A stretch of DNA of 64,000 nt from Luidia sarsii (Eukaryota > Echinodermata > Asteroidea > Paxillosida > Luidiidae). Location: NCBI GenBank assembly GCA_949987565.1, contig OX465120.1, positions 3,228,642-3,292,641 of the forward strand, read 5' to 3'. The notes under the pieces were generated by a model. That model had not been told where the DNA came from and made no database searches. It saw only the letters and a program-made list of their open reading frames with translations. Positions within the stretch are counted from its first letter, which is position 1; each line of letters begins with the position of its first letter. Below are positions 33,164 to 41,892 of the stretch, in pieces. A program made the translations under genes and the position numbers.

Positions 33164-33718
33164 AGGCCCGATACTACATTGGGACGATCGCAAAACATCG
33201 ATGTCTACAGATTTCCTTCTAATTTTACACAGTTTGTAGATGGTCATGATAGAATCCTCATGTTATAATCTTCGCAGTGGCTGTTGTTACGGCAGTCGTC
33301 CGTGTGGTTCCCTGACTTGATTGTATTTCGTCAGCATTGCAGGCTGGTTGAACCAGTCTATTAGCCGATAGTCTGGTTCCAAGAGCTAAACAGCCTGACA
33401 AATACTGTGAAGTCAGGGAACCACACGGACGACTGCCGTAACAACAGCCACTGCGTATAATCTTACGGTCTGGGATGCGGTACTCCTCGAGAAATCTTCA
33501 CTCAAACATCGACAAAATAGTTTAGTACTCGCGAGTAATAAACTATTTCTTACACTACAGAACGGTGCGAAAACCGTGACGGTTTTTTGCGTTTTTCTAC
33601 TTTCTCAGATTACCATTTGAGCTAAAACCTTCGCAGTATTGCTTTTTGGGAATGGTTTAATGGTTTAACACACAAACTGTGGCAATCTTTTGACCTTTAC
33701 CAATGTTGTATAGGGCCT
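33164..33718 (+). mobile_element. TTAA-flanked element, subfamily 2, full copy (interrupted)
   Basis: Begins AGGCCCGATACTACATTGGG and ends CCAATGTTGTATAGGGCCT, with perfect TTAA at 33160-33163 and 33719-33722. It holds the internal palindrome around ACTCGCGAGTAATAAACTAT. A 183-bp foldback element and one 9-bp duplication lie inside it. Confidence 0.87.
33273..33455. mobile_element. Foldback element with 46-bp inverted ends and 9-bp TSD
   Basis: The first 46 bp (starting CGCAGTGGCTGTTGTTACGG) are the exact reverse complement of the last 46; the palindrome then continues imperfectly. It is flanked by TATAATCTT at 33264-33272 and 33456-33464. The related element at 18.2-18.5 kb has a single AATCTT at this site, followed by ACGGTCTGG. 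Mutator-like elements make 9-bp duplications, so that is the leading assignment. Confidence 0.88.
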
Positions 33719-34319
33719 TTAATAATGGCTGTTCAGGAATTTCTGTCGATCCAAATGAATTGATTTAAAGCAAAAATAAACAGATTCGAAAGGACATCTT
33801 TGAATATTGCAACATGCACGTGCGCTTTCCTGTTTACTTGAAAACCACACTATGGACCCCTGATTGGCAGTATTAAAGCCTTTCCCCCTCCCCGACAAAT
33901 ATTGGAAGGAAAAAAAAAGCCAACGGAATATTTTATTGATAAAACGGACATTTCTATGGGTACTTGTTTTCATGTCATTTCACAGAGGCGTTCCACGGCG
34001 CAGCGCGTGGGAACCCAACATACGACCGGGCAGAGCTGTTTATTTAACGGCGGCAGAACGCTCGCTTAACACGCTCGGTGGTCCTAAGTCCATGGCACAG
34101 TGCTGGGATGTTTAATACCCATTTTTCTTTCATTTTTTTTTTGGGGGGGGGGGTTGGTACAGTCACTACCATGACGACGGTATTTACAGGGTTTGTAGTT
34201 CACGGCCTCCTTGGAAATAGAATGTGACATAAATTGGTTATTTTCATGAGTAGATGTACTGCGTAATGATGATGTGTACACGAACGTTAATCTCCTCTTT
34301 CTTTCTCCTCCTCCTTCTT

Positions 34320-34660
34320 CGTCTTCCCCTTCTTCTTCTTCTTCTTCTTCTTCTTCTTCTTCTTCTTTTTCTTCTTCTTCTTTTATGTGACTGCTGAACT
34401 CTTTTTACATTGTTATAGTTGTTGCTTTTGAAAATGAATGTTACTATATCGTATCTAAATTGAATTTCCCTGGGATTTCATACCACAAACAGCAGCTCGC
34501 GTTAGCGAGACATGGTGGAATGCCTCTGGTTGTGGTGAGATACCCTTTTTTCCACTTAATGTATTAATTTCATGTATAAATATATGGAATGAATCATGAC
34601 TCTTTTTATAAAATAGTGTAAATACTGCTTTGATAAAAAATTAAAAAAAAATAAAATCTT
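34320..34660 (+). mobile_element. (TTC)n tract and retroelement fragment with hairpin motif
   Basis: TTC repeats at 34320-34382 (a tail with a poorly preserved body upstream). A body follows that contains CAGCTCGCGTTAGCGAGACATGG (about 34493-34514) and then an A/T-rich end near 34650. Confidence 0.65.
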
Positions 34661-34792
34661 AAAATTAATGTCTTCTATTCTGTAAATGTAAAAATAACCC
34701 CCTTATCGTACAAAACAAGGATTTTTTTCCCCCATCAAATTGTTGACATGAAAATCGAGAAAATTGAGAACTGCTCTGGAACCTTTTCCATG

Positions 34793-35032
34793 AACAGCTG
34801 CTCGTGTTAGCGAGACATGGCGAATGCCTCTGTTCATGTTTGGATCCTTGAATGCCTTCCAATGTTTTCTTGTTTTAAATGATGACTTGAATCTCTTTGT
34901 TAATAGCATGTATTGTTTTGTAAATATTGTATATACATATATTCCCAATTGTTGTACATAGCTTTTCACTGGAACTGAATTAAAGTATCTATGTTGAAAA
35001 GTCAAAAAGTCTTCTTCTTCTTCTTCGTCTTT
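34793..35032 (+). mobile_element. (TTC)n-tailed retroelement 3' end, subfamily as at 22.1 kb
   Basis: Starts near GCTCGTGTTAGCGAGACATGG, runs through GCTTTTCACTGGAACTG and ends TTAAAGTATCTATGTTGAAAAGTC with TTC repeats from about 35009. Confidence 0.85.
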
Positions 35033-35084
35033 GAAGTTAGGTGTTCTTCGTCTTCTTCTTATTCTGCTTCTTCTATTTTGTTTT

Positions 35085-35416
35085 TCCAATTGTATTATTA
35101 TTTTTCCCCTTTTTTGTAATATTTGTTCTTGTATATATTTGTCAGATGTATTTTTGGTTTCATTTGGAAAATAAAGTTTTCCTTTGAAAGGTAAAAAAAG
35201 ACTCTTCTTCTTCTTCTTCTACATCTCTCATATATGTTTCGCTATTATACATATGATTTATCTCCTATGTTTATTGTTTAATTTTGTTCTATTCATTTAT
35301 TTAGTTGATTATTTTCAAGTCTTACTTGTAAATATTGTTTATTTTGGTTTGTTTTGTTTCGGTTATTTTCAAAAGATTGAAATCAAGTTCTCCTTTTGAA
35401 AAGTCAAAAAAGTCTT

Positions 35417-35445
<29 letters not shown>
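35085..35445 (+). mobile_element. Two consecutive (TTC)n-tailed 3' ends
   Basis: First: AAAATAAAGTTTTCCTTTG, GGTAAAAAAAGACTC and TTC (35202-35221). Second: GTTCTCCTTTTGAAAAGTC and TTC (35412-35446), with its body starting inside or right after the first tail (CATCTCTCATATATGTTTCG). Confidence 0.85.
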
Positions 35446-35447
<2 letters not shown>

Positions 35448-35589
35448 AATCGTTATTTTTTCACATCATTGAATGTGACTCTTATCATATATTGTCATTA
35501 CCAACAATTCATGATTATGTTTATCATTGAAAGCATTTGTTTCATCAAAGTCTTTGAAATGATGCCTTCCCTCTCATTGAATGTTTTCG

Positions 35590-35815
35590 TTTTCATTTTG
35601 TAATATACCGTGTTTTTTGTTTTTCCAATTGTATGATTGTTTTTCCCCTTTTTTATTTTGTATTATTTGTTCCTGTATATATTTGTCAACTGTATTTTGT
35701 GTTTCATTTGGAAAATAAAGTTTTCCTTTGAAAAGTCAGTCTTCTTCTTCTTCTTCTTCTTCTTCTTCTTCTTCTTCTTCTTCTTCGTATTCTTCTTCTT
35801 CTTCTTCGGCAGCGT
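35590..35815 (+). mobile_element. (TTC)n-tailed 3' end, duplicate of the 35.2-kb subfamily
   Basis: TTTTTCCAATTGTATGATTG, TCCTGTATATATTTGTCA and AAAATAAAGTTTTCCTTTG repeat the sequence at 35080-35190. The tail of TTC runs 35739-35810. Confidence 0.85.
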
Positions 35816-36154
35816 GCCGTATACCTGGTGTGTTACACATCGCTAATGCTCCAGCGAGAAAACCTTTGCAATACATAATGCCAATCGTATCAGTGCGATA
35901 ACGTCTGCCCCTCGTGAGAATGCTGCGCACAGGCCAGGCATGGCCGTCCATGGAGCTCCAATGACATGCCTAATATAGTCCCTGGTCTTGTCTATCGCTA
36001 TTTATTTCACAGAAAGGTGAACAAAGGGTTATTCACTACAGCATCGTTTTTTTCTGCGTTCTTTTCATGACTAAACGGCAGTCCTTTTTTTGTAAACGGC
36101 CGGGCAATGGCTGGTTAACTTGCCGTTAAATGCGTCACTGGCAGGCACATTTGT

Positions 36155-36830
36155 GTATCCTTTTCCTCCTCCTTCTCCCCCTTTTCCTTCTTCTCCCTCG
36201 ACCTTCTCCCTCCCCTCTTTTTCCTTCTCCTCCTTCTTTCTCTCCTCGCCTCCTCCTCCTTCTCCTCCCTCTTCTTTTCATTCTCCCCATCTCCTTCTCC
36301 TCATCATTCTCATTGTCCTCCTTCTCTTCCTTCTCCTTATCCATTTGCCCCTTCTCCATCTCGTTCTCTTTCTCCTTCTCGTTCTACTCCTTCTCCCCTT
36401 CCTCCTTTCCATTCTCCTTCTCCTTTCCCTTCTCCTTCTCCTCCTTCAACTTCTTCCCCTTCTCTATGCCCATAGTCTTCTCTTTCTCTTCCCTCTCCCT
36501 CTCATCCCTTCCTCCATCTTTTCATTTTCCTCCTCTTTCTCCTTCTCCTCCTACTTCATCATTTCCCCCTTTTCCCCCTTCTCCTTTTCCATCATCTTCG
36601 TCTTCTCGTTCGCATTCCTCTCTTCCCCTTCAAATCCTTCTTCTTCATCTAGCTCTTCTTCTTCTTCTTCTTCTTCCTCTTCCTCTTCCTCTTCCTCTTC
36701 CTCTTCCACTTCCTCTTCCTCTTCCTCTTCCTCTTCCTCTTCCTCTTCCTCTTCCTCTTCCTCTTCTTCTTCTTCTTCTTCTTCTTCTTCTTCTTCTTCT
36801 TCTTCTTCTTCTTCTTTTTCTTCTGTTTAT
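36155..36830 (+). repeat. CCTTCT/TTCCTC-rich tract and TTC repeat
   Basis: About 500 bp of pyrimidine-rich CTCCTTCTCC sequence, then CTTCTTCATCTAGCTCTTCTTC, (TTCCTC)n and (TTC)n. The ATCTAGCTC interruption recurs at 37748, so the tails share ancestry. Confidence 0.85.
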
Positions 36831-36985
36831 TCTGTTCATTGTCATGTATATTCATTATGTATATTCATTATTTATTTCCATGTATGTTAATTCATGTCAA
36901 ATGGATTGCAATAAAGTTTCCATTTGAAAAGTCAAAAAAAGTCTTCTTCTTCTTCTTCTTCTTCTTCTTTCTCTTCTTCGTTTTT
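36828..36985 (+). mobile_element. (TTC)n-tailed 3' end, same subfamily as 8.15 kb
   Basis: CATGTATATTCATTATGTAT, GTCAAATGGATTGCAATAAAG, TTTCCATTTGAAAAGTC and TTC from about 36941. Near-identical in inverse orientation to 8147-8278. Confidence 0.88.
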
Positions 36986-37004
36986 TTTTTTCTGGTCTGA
37001 GACT

Positions 37005-37585
37005 CGGACAGCTGCTCGCTTCGGCGAGACATGGGGACCCCACTGTCTCCAGACTCAGACCACCCCCCCCTCTTTCCCTCCCCAAACATCTTACCTATTT
37101 TTTCTTTTTTGTGTGTGTGTGTTTACTCTTAATAACAACGTATGTATTAGATAAAAATAATTCTTATATAATGTCTTTTTTTTTACCTCTTTATTTGACT
37201 TCCCCTTTTGGACCGTTGTCTTATAAAAATTTAACCCTTGTGACTTTCTTTCTCGGGAGCAGCAGCCCGCGTAAGCGAGACATGGTGTTATACCTCTGCT
37301 CCTGGAGAGATCTATCACCGGTTTATTTTCGATTACCACTTTGACAACTCCCTTCCAACTGATTTTGTTTTGTATTACAAAACACCTCTCATATGTTATA
37401 CTATTATACATACTATTTTCTCCTATGTTTATTGTTTATTTGTGTTATGTTCATTTATTTAATTTATCATTTCAAGTCTTTTATTTGTAAATTTTGTTTA
37501 ATTGGTTTAGTTCCTGTTATTTTCAAAAGAATGAAATAAAGTCTTCCTTTTGAAAAGTCAAAAAAAGTCTTCTTCTTCTTCTTTT
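37005..37585 (+). mobile_element. Retroelement body with two hairpin motifs and TTC tail
   Basis: CTGCTCGCTTCGGCGAGACATGG at about 37009 and CAGCCCGCGTAAGCGAGACATGG at about 37262 are two versions of the hairpin motif. The downstream body ends GAAATAAAGTCTTCCTTTTG, AAAAGTC and TTC (37567-37584). It could be one element carrying a fragment of another. Confidence 0.75.
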
Positions 37586-37589
37586 AATG

Positions 37590-37785
37590 TCAAACACAAC
37601 TCTTTTACTTGTTTAAACTTTCTGTTCATTCTGTTCATTTTCATGTATATTCATTATTTGTTTACTTTCATGTATGTTAATTCATTTCAAATGGATTTGA
37701 AATAAAGTTTCAATTTGAAAAAGTTAAAAAAGAAGTCTTCTTCTTCATCTAGCTCTTCTTCTTCTTCTTCTTCTTCTTCTTCCCG
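37590..37785 (+). mobile_element. (TTC)n-tailed 3' end, last of the cluster
   Basis: TCATGTATATTCATTATTTG, AAATGGATTTGAAATAAAG and TTTCAATTTGAAAAAGTT, then TTC from about 37735. Confidence 0.85.
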
Positions 37786-39037
37786 TCCCCCTCCTCCGTC
37801 GAATTCTTCCTAATTTTTCTCATTGCATCTTCATCTTCCTCTACTTGTCGTCACAGTCGCGGTTGTGTGGCGGTATCTATTTTCGGGGAGAACGATTCCG
37901 CGTGGTGACATTTTCGAAAATTCAGAGGAGCGGTTGGGCCCTCGTCAACCCAAACAAAACGAACCGATCTCCAGAACATCAAAGGTGAATTCACAGGTCC
38001 CACGGTGTCAACACCCATTGCCTGTTTTGCATAGCTACGCTCTGTCGCTTTTATCAAGAGATAAAGGGACCGGGAGCCGTGTTGCAGCTCAGCTTTGGGC
38101 AATGCAGATAGCCCGTGATAGCCACTATACCCTCGACAGAAACGAGGAAAACGCGCTAGGAATGTTCACAATACCGCGCCAGCTAAATCTCAGCGGCAGC
38201 GCTGCTCACTCCATAAACGAAGACGAACCGAAATGTTGCGCAATATTTCGACCACGGCACCATAAACCGTAGCATCAGCTGGACCGCTGGCAACATATAT
38301 GTAGCGAATGAAAGCCAGACCTTCGGATATTGTGGACGAAGAATGTTACCGGTTGACATTGAGACCAACTTTTTGGTAAAATGTTGCTTACAACATTTCC
38401 AAACAACCTTCACGCAACAGACGATGGAGGGGCGAAAAGCGTCGATGAAAGCTTAGAGTTTTTCAATTCCCCCTCAAAAAAAAAATACCCCAGTAAAATG
38501 GGCGTGTCTTGCGGTCAGTCATGAATATTCATAACGTTATAATTAACATTCATGTTTAATTCATGTCAATAAATTGGGGCCGCCTCTCCGGTTCGGTTCA
38601 CACGGATATTTTGTCCCAACGGTCTATGCAGGCGGCAGTTTTCCCGTTGACACCACGAGAGACCAATATTCTATACTCCCATCCAGTTATCGTTGAAGGA
38701 CACATGCACACCGAAGCTGCGACGCGTGCTTTTTTCCCCAACCATCGCACACATTGCGGGACTGTCAAAACCTTCGGGTTTTTTTTTAATCAGCAATAGT
38801 TGAACGATATCAGCACGTCTCCATTCTGGAGCGTTCCATCTCGTTTGCATATGACAACCTAAGAGTTGAACAGCAACGAAGAGGAGTTAGTGATAAACGG
38901 ACTCTATCTGTTTACAGATAATGACGTTAGAACAGCTTGGTATTCGCGCGGCATTATTTACGCTCTTCCTAAACTGACGGAATTTCCAATGAAAGTGACC
39001 GGCGTTAAAAGGCTTCGATAATTTTGTAATGATTTTA

Positions 39038-39187
39038 TGTCAAAAAGATCATCGGTGGGGTATCAGATGATTTGACCCGTCCGATGTCGTTTCCACCACC
39101 GGGTAGCCATCGTGAATTGTTCACCCCAGAGTCCAGTACAATCGGCTTTCTACCGGGGAAATGTTATCGGTCGGATGACAAGAGACC
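39038..39187. mobile_element. Harbinger-like MITE, copy 3 (left end eroded)
   Basis: TGTCAAAAAGATCATCGGTG at the left (first bases lost) and GATGACAAGAGACC at the right, followed by TAA. The interior matches the 20045 copy, including CACCCCAGAGTCCAGTACAATCGG. Confidence 0.75.
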
Positions 39188-39313
39188 TAAATCAATGATC
39201 TTGTTTGTTTTTTTGTCGGTGGAAATTAAATTAGATGACGGTCACCACACATGATGTGAGCTCTCTGATAAGGGTCGGAAGGTTTGGATAAAAGATGAGT
39301 GATTTGGGAATTT

Positions 39314-39836
39314 TAGTTTTGGTGTTGGTGTTGGTTTTGGTTTTGGTTTTGGTTTTGGTTTTGGTTTTGGTTTTGGTTTTAGTTTTGGATTTGGTTTTGG
39401 TTTTGTTTTTGGTTTTGGTTTTGGTTTTGGTTTTGGTTTTGGCTTGGATTTGGTGTTGGTGTTGGTGTTGGTGTTGGATTTGGTTTTGGTTTTGGATTTG
39501 GTTTTGGTTTTGGATTTGGTTTTGGTGTTGGTTTTGGATTTGTTTTTGTTTTTTGTTTTTGTTTTGGTTTTGGTTTTGGTTTTGGTTTTGGTTTTGGTTT
39601 GGATTTGGTGTTGGTTTTTGGTTTTGGTTTTGGTTTTGGTTTGGATTTGGTGTTGGTTTTTGGTTTTGGTTTTGGTTTGCATTTGGTGTTGGTGTTGGTG
39701 TTGGTGTTGGTTTTGGTTTTGGTTTTGGTTTTGGTTTTGGTTTTGGTGTTAGTTTTGGATTTGGTTTTGGTTTTGTTTTTGGTTTTGGTTTTGGTTTTGG
39801 TTTGGATTTGGTGTTGGTGTTGGTGTTGGTGTAGGT
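39314..39836. repeat. (TTTTGG)n array
   Basis: About 520 bp of TTTTGG with GTGTTGG, ATTTGG and TTTTTGG variants arranged in repeated blocks. Val/Leu/Phe and Lys/Thr/Gln/Asn frames here are artefacts. Confidence 0.96.
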
Positions 39837-40109
39837 CAGGAGTCTCACCCATACTCGTTGTTCCCGCCACGATTGAAAATCGTTTACATTATTATTTTAG
39901 TCACTACCATGTCATATTCATCACAATGATGCAGGTAGTCTTATACATGTGCATGTATATCCATTGTGTCGCGGGTTTTTTAACCGTCCGAAGTTTGCGA
40001 ATCGCAGCGCTGCTTCTCGCCTTAAAATCTCTTGCTACGATCAACAACATTCCATAATCGGAGGAGTTCTCATTGGGTGCCTTTCCCTTCCTCCTGGGAA
40101 CCATGCGGT

Positions 40110-40915
40110 CAGTCTTCTTTACCTCTTAACTCTATACCTCTATAGCTTTTTGTCGCTTTACCTCTTTAGCTTTTCATCGCTTTACCTCTTTAGCTTTTCA
40201 TCGCTTTACCTATTTGCCGTTTTCTGCTATATCTCTTTACCCTTTACCTCTAGCTATTTATCGCTTTATTGCGGCCAGTCCTCTTTACCTCTTAACTCTA
40301 TACCTCTATAGCTTTTTGTCGCTTTACCTCTTTAGCTTTTCATCGCTTTACCTCTATAGCTTTTCATCGCTTTACCTGTTTGCCGTTTTTTTGTTGTGTC
40401 TCTTTACCGCTTTACCACTAGCTATTTATCGCTTTATTGCGGCCAGTCCTCTTTACCTCTTAACTCTATACCTCTATAGCTTTTTATCGCTTTACCTCTT
40501 TAGATTTTCATCGCTTTACCTCTATAGCTTTTCATCGGTTTACGTCTTTGCCGTTTTCTGCTATATCTCTTTACCGCTTTACCTCTAGCTCTTTATCGCT
40601 TTATTACCTCTTTACCGCTTTCTGCTATATATCGCTTTACTCCTTTACCTCTTTATTTCTTTACCTCTTTACTTTTTTATCTCTTTCCAACTTTCCCGCT
40701 TTAAAGCTTTACCGCTTTATCTTTATATCTGTTTACCTTTTTCAACTCTTTACCTATTTACATATTTACCTCTTTACCTACCTCTTTACCTCTTTACATC
40801 TTTACTTTTTTACCTCTTTCCCGCTTTAACGCTTTACCGCTTTGCCGCTTTACCGCTTTATCTCTTTACATATTTGCATATTTACCTCTTTACTGCTTTA
40901 CCTTTTACCCCTTAA
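40110..40915. repeat. CTCTTTAC/CGCTTTAC array with about 170-bp higher-order units
   Basis: Octamer-based repeat with three higher-order units (about 40110-40275, 40276-40445 and 40446-40600) each starting near CAGTC(T/C)TCTTTACCTCTTAA and including TTTTCATCGCTTTACCT. It then becomes simple CTCTTTAC, ending just inside channel intron 1 next to exon 1. Confidence 0.95.
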
Positions 40916-40968
40916 CCTCAACAAGGTTAGTACTAGTTAGACCGAGTATTCAGGAGTGCATTGATTAC

Positions 40969-41892
40969 CTTTGCAGCTCGCGAGGAGTAGGGTTCGTCCA
41001 GCATGGCCCAGACGCGTGGCTGGTAGCGCCGGTACCAGCCCTTCCTGGCCCGCTTGGCCTCCTCCTCGATGCCGAAGATGCGGGCCACGTCCTCGCCCGG
41101 CCCGCCCTCCTCCTCCTCCTCCTCGTCCTCGCTCCGGCCCTGGCCCGGCCCGTTCAGCTTGGCCAGCGTGGCCTGGGCGTCGCGGTGCTCCGTGTGGTGC
41201 GACCAGCAGCACGGCTCGATCTGCTTCTCGTCGATGCCCCAGAACTGGAGCTCCTCCTCGAAGGCAGGGCCGCAGACGTCGCGCGGGGCGTGCAGCTTGC
41301 CCACCCGGTAGTAGTTGAGCACGGCGTCGAAGAGCCGCGGGTGCCGGTCGAAGAAGTACTCGCCGGTGGACGGGTCGAAGTCGGCGCTGCTGCTGGCCGC
41401 GCTGGCGCCGGCCAGCCAGGCCAGCCGCGTGTCCGGGATGCTGCGCAGCGTGGACCGGTACGTCTCGTGCCGGACCCCGCCCACGTTCAGCCGGATCTTG
41501 TTCTGGTGGTTGGCCGCCTGGGCTCCGGCACCGACACCGGCGGTGGAGTTGCCGGTGCCGGAGGTGGCGGCGGCACGGAGGGAGTGGAGGTGAGCGCTGG
41601 CTAGTCGGTCCGTACCTCCAGCTCCTCTTTCTCCCCCTCCTCCACCTCCAATACTCAGTCGTCCCTGTCCTCCTCCTCCTCCTCCTCCTCTTTCTTCAAA
41701 CCCATCGCCTCCAGCTCGACCTCCTCCAAGGCCTCCTCTTTCTCCCACTCCTCCAAATCCATCTCCACCTCCGCCGCCGCCGCCACCTCCTCCTCCTCCT
41801 TCAAACTCACCGCCTCCTCCTTCTCCACCTCCTCCTCCTCCTCCTTTCAGCGCCTCCAATTCCGCCGCGCCCTCTCCTCTCGCGTGGTCCAT
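40969..41892 (-). CDS. Shaw-like: Shaw/Kv3-type K+ channel, coding exon 1 (N-terminus and T1)
   Basis: Encodes residues 1-308. The ATG at 41892 is chosen because it has A at -3 and G at +4; the frame is open further upstream but the next candidate is a GTG. Residues 1-110 are extraordinarily glycine-rich. T1 begins near 131 (NKIRLNVGGVRHETYRSTL) and carries the zinc signature H-X5-C-X20-CC (HAPRDVC ... EPCCW), the subunit-interface site of Kv2-4 families, so the tetramerisation domain looks functional. An acidic run follows (EDEEEEEEGG), then WAMLDEPYSSRAAK, the pre-S1 motif of Kv3/Shaw. The donor is AAAG|GTAATC (40963-40969) in phase 0, joining S1 (LFAFVSLLF) of exon 2. Kv3-type N-terminal inactivation balls are not evident. 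Confidence 0.92.

Larger units (their letters stand above)
15797..40968 (-). other. Channel intron 1 (25.2 kb)
   Basis: Bounded by donor AAAG|GTAATC at 40963-40969 and acceptor CCCCCTCAG at 15797, phase 0 at both ends, joining T1 to S1 at the position where T1-containing and membrane exons are expected to meet. The intron is mostly repeats (listed separately). Parts with nothing recognised are about 17.4-18.2, 26.2-27.4, 30.3-31.2 and 37.8-39.0 kb. Confidence 0.85.
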
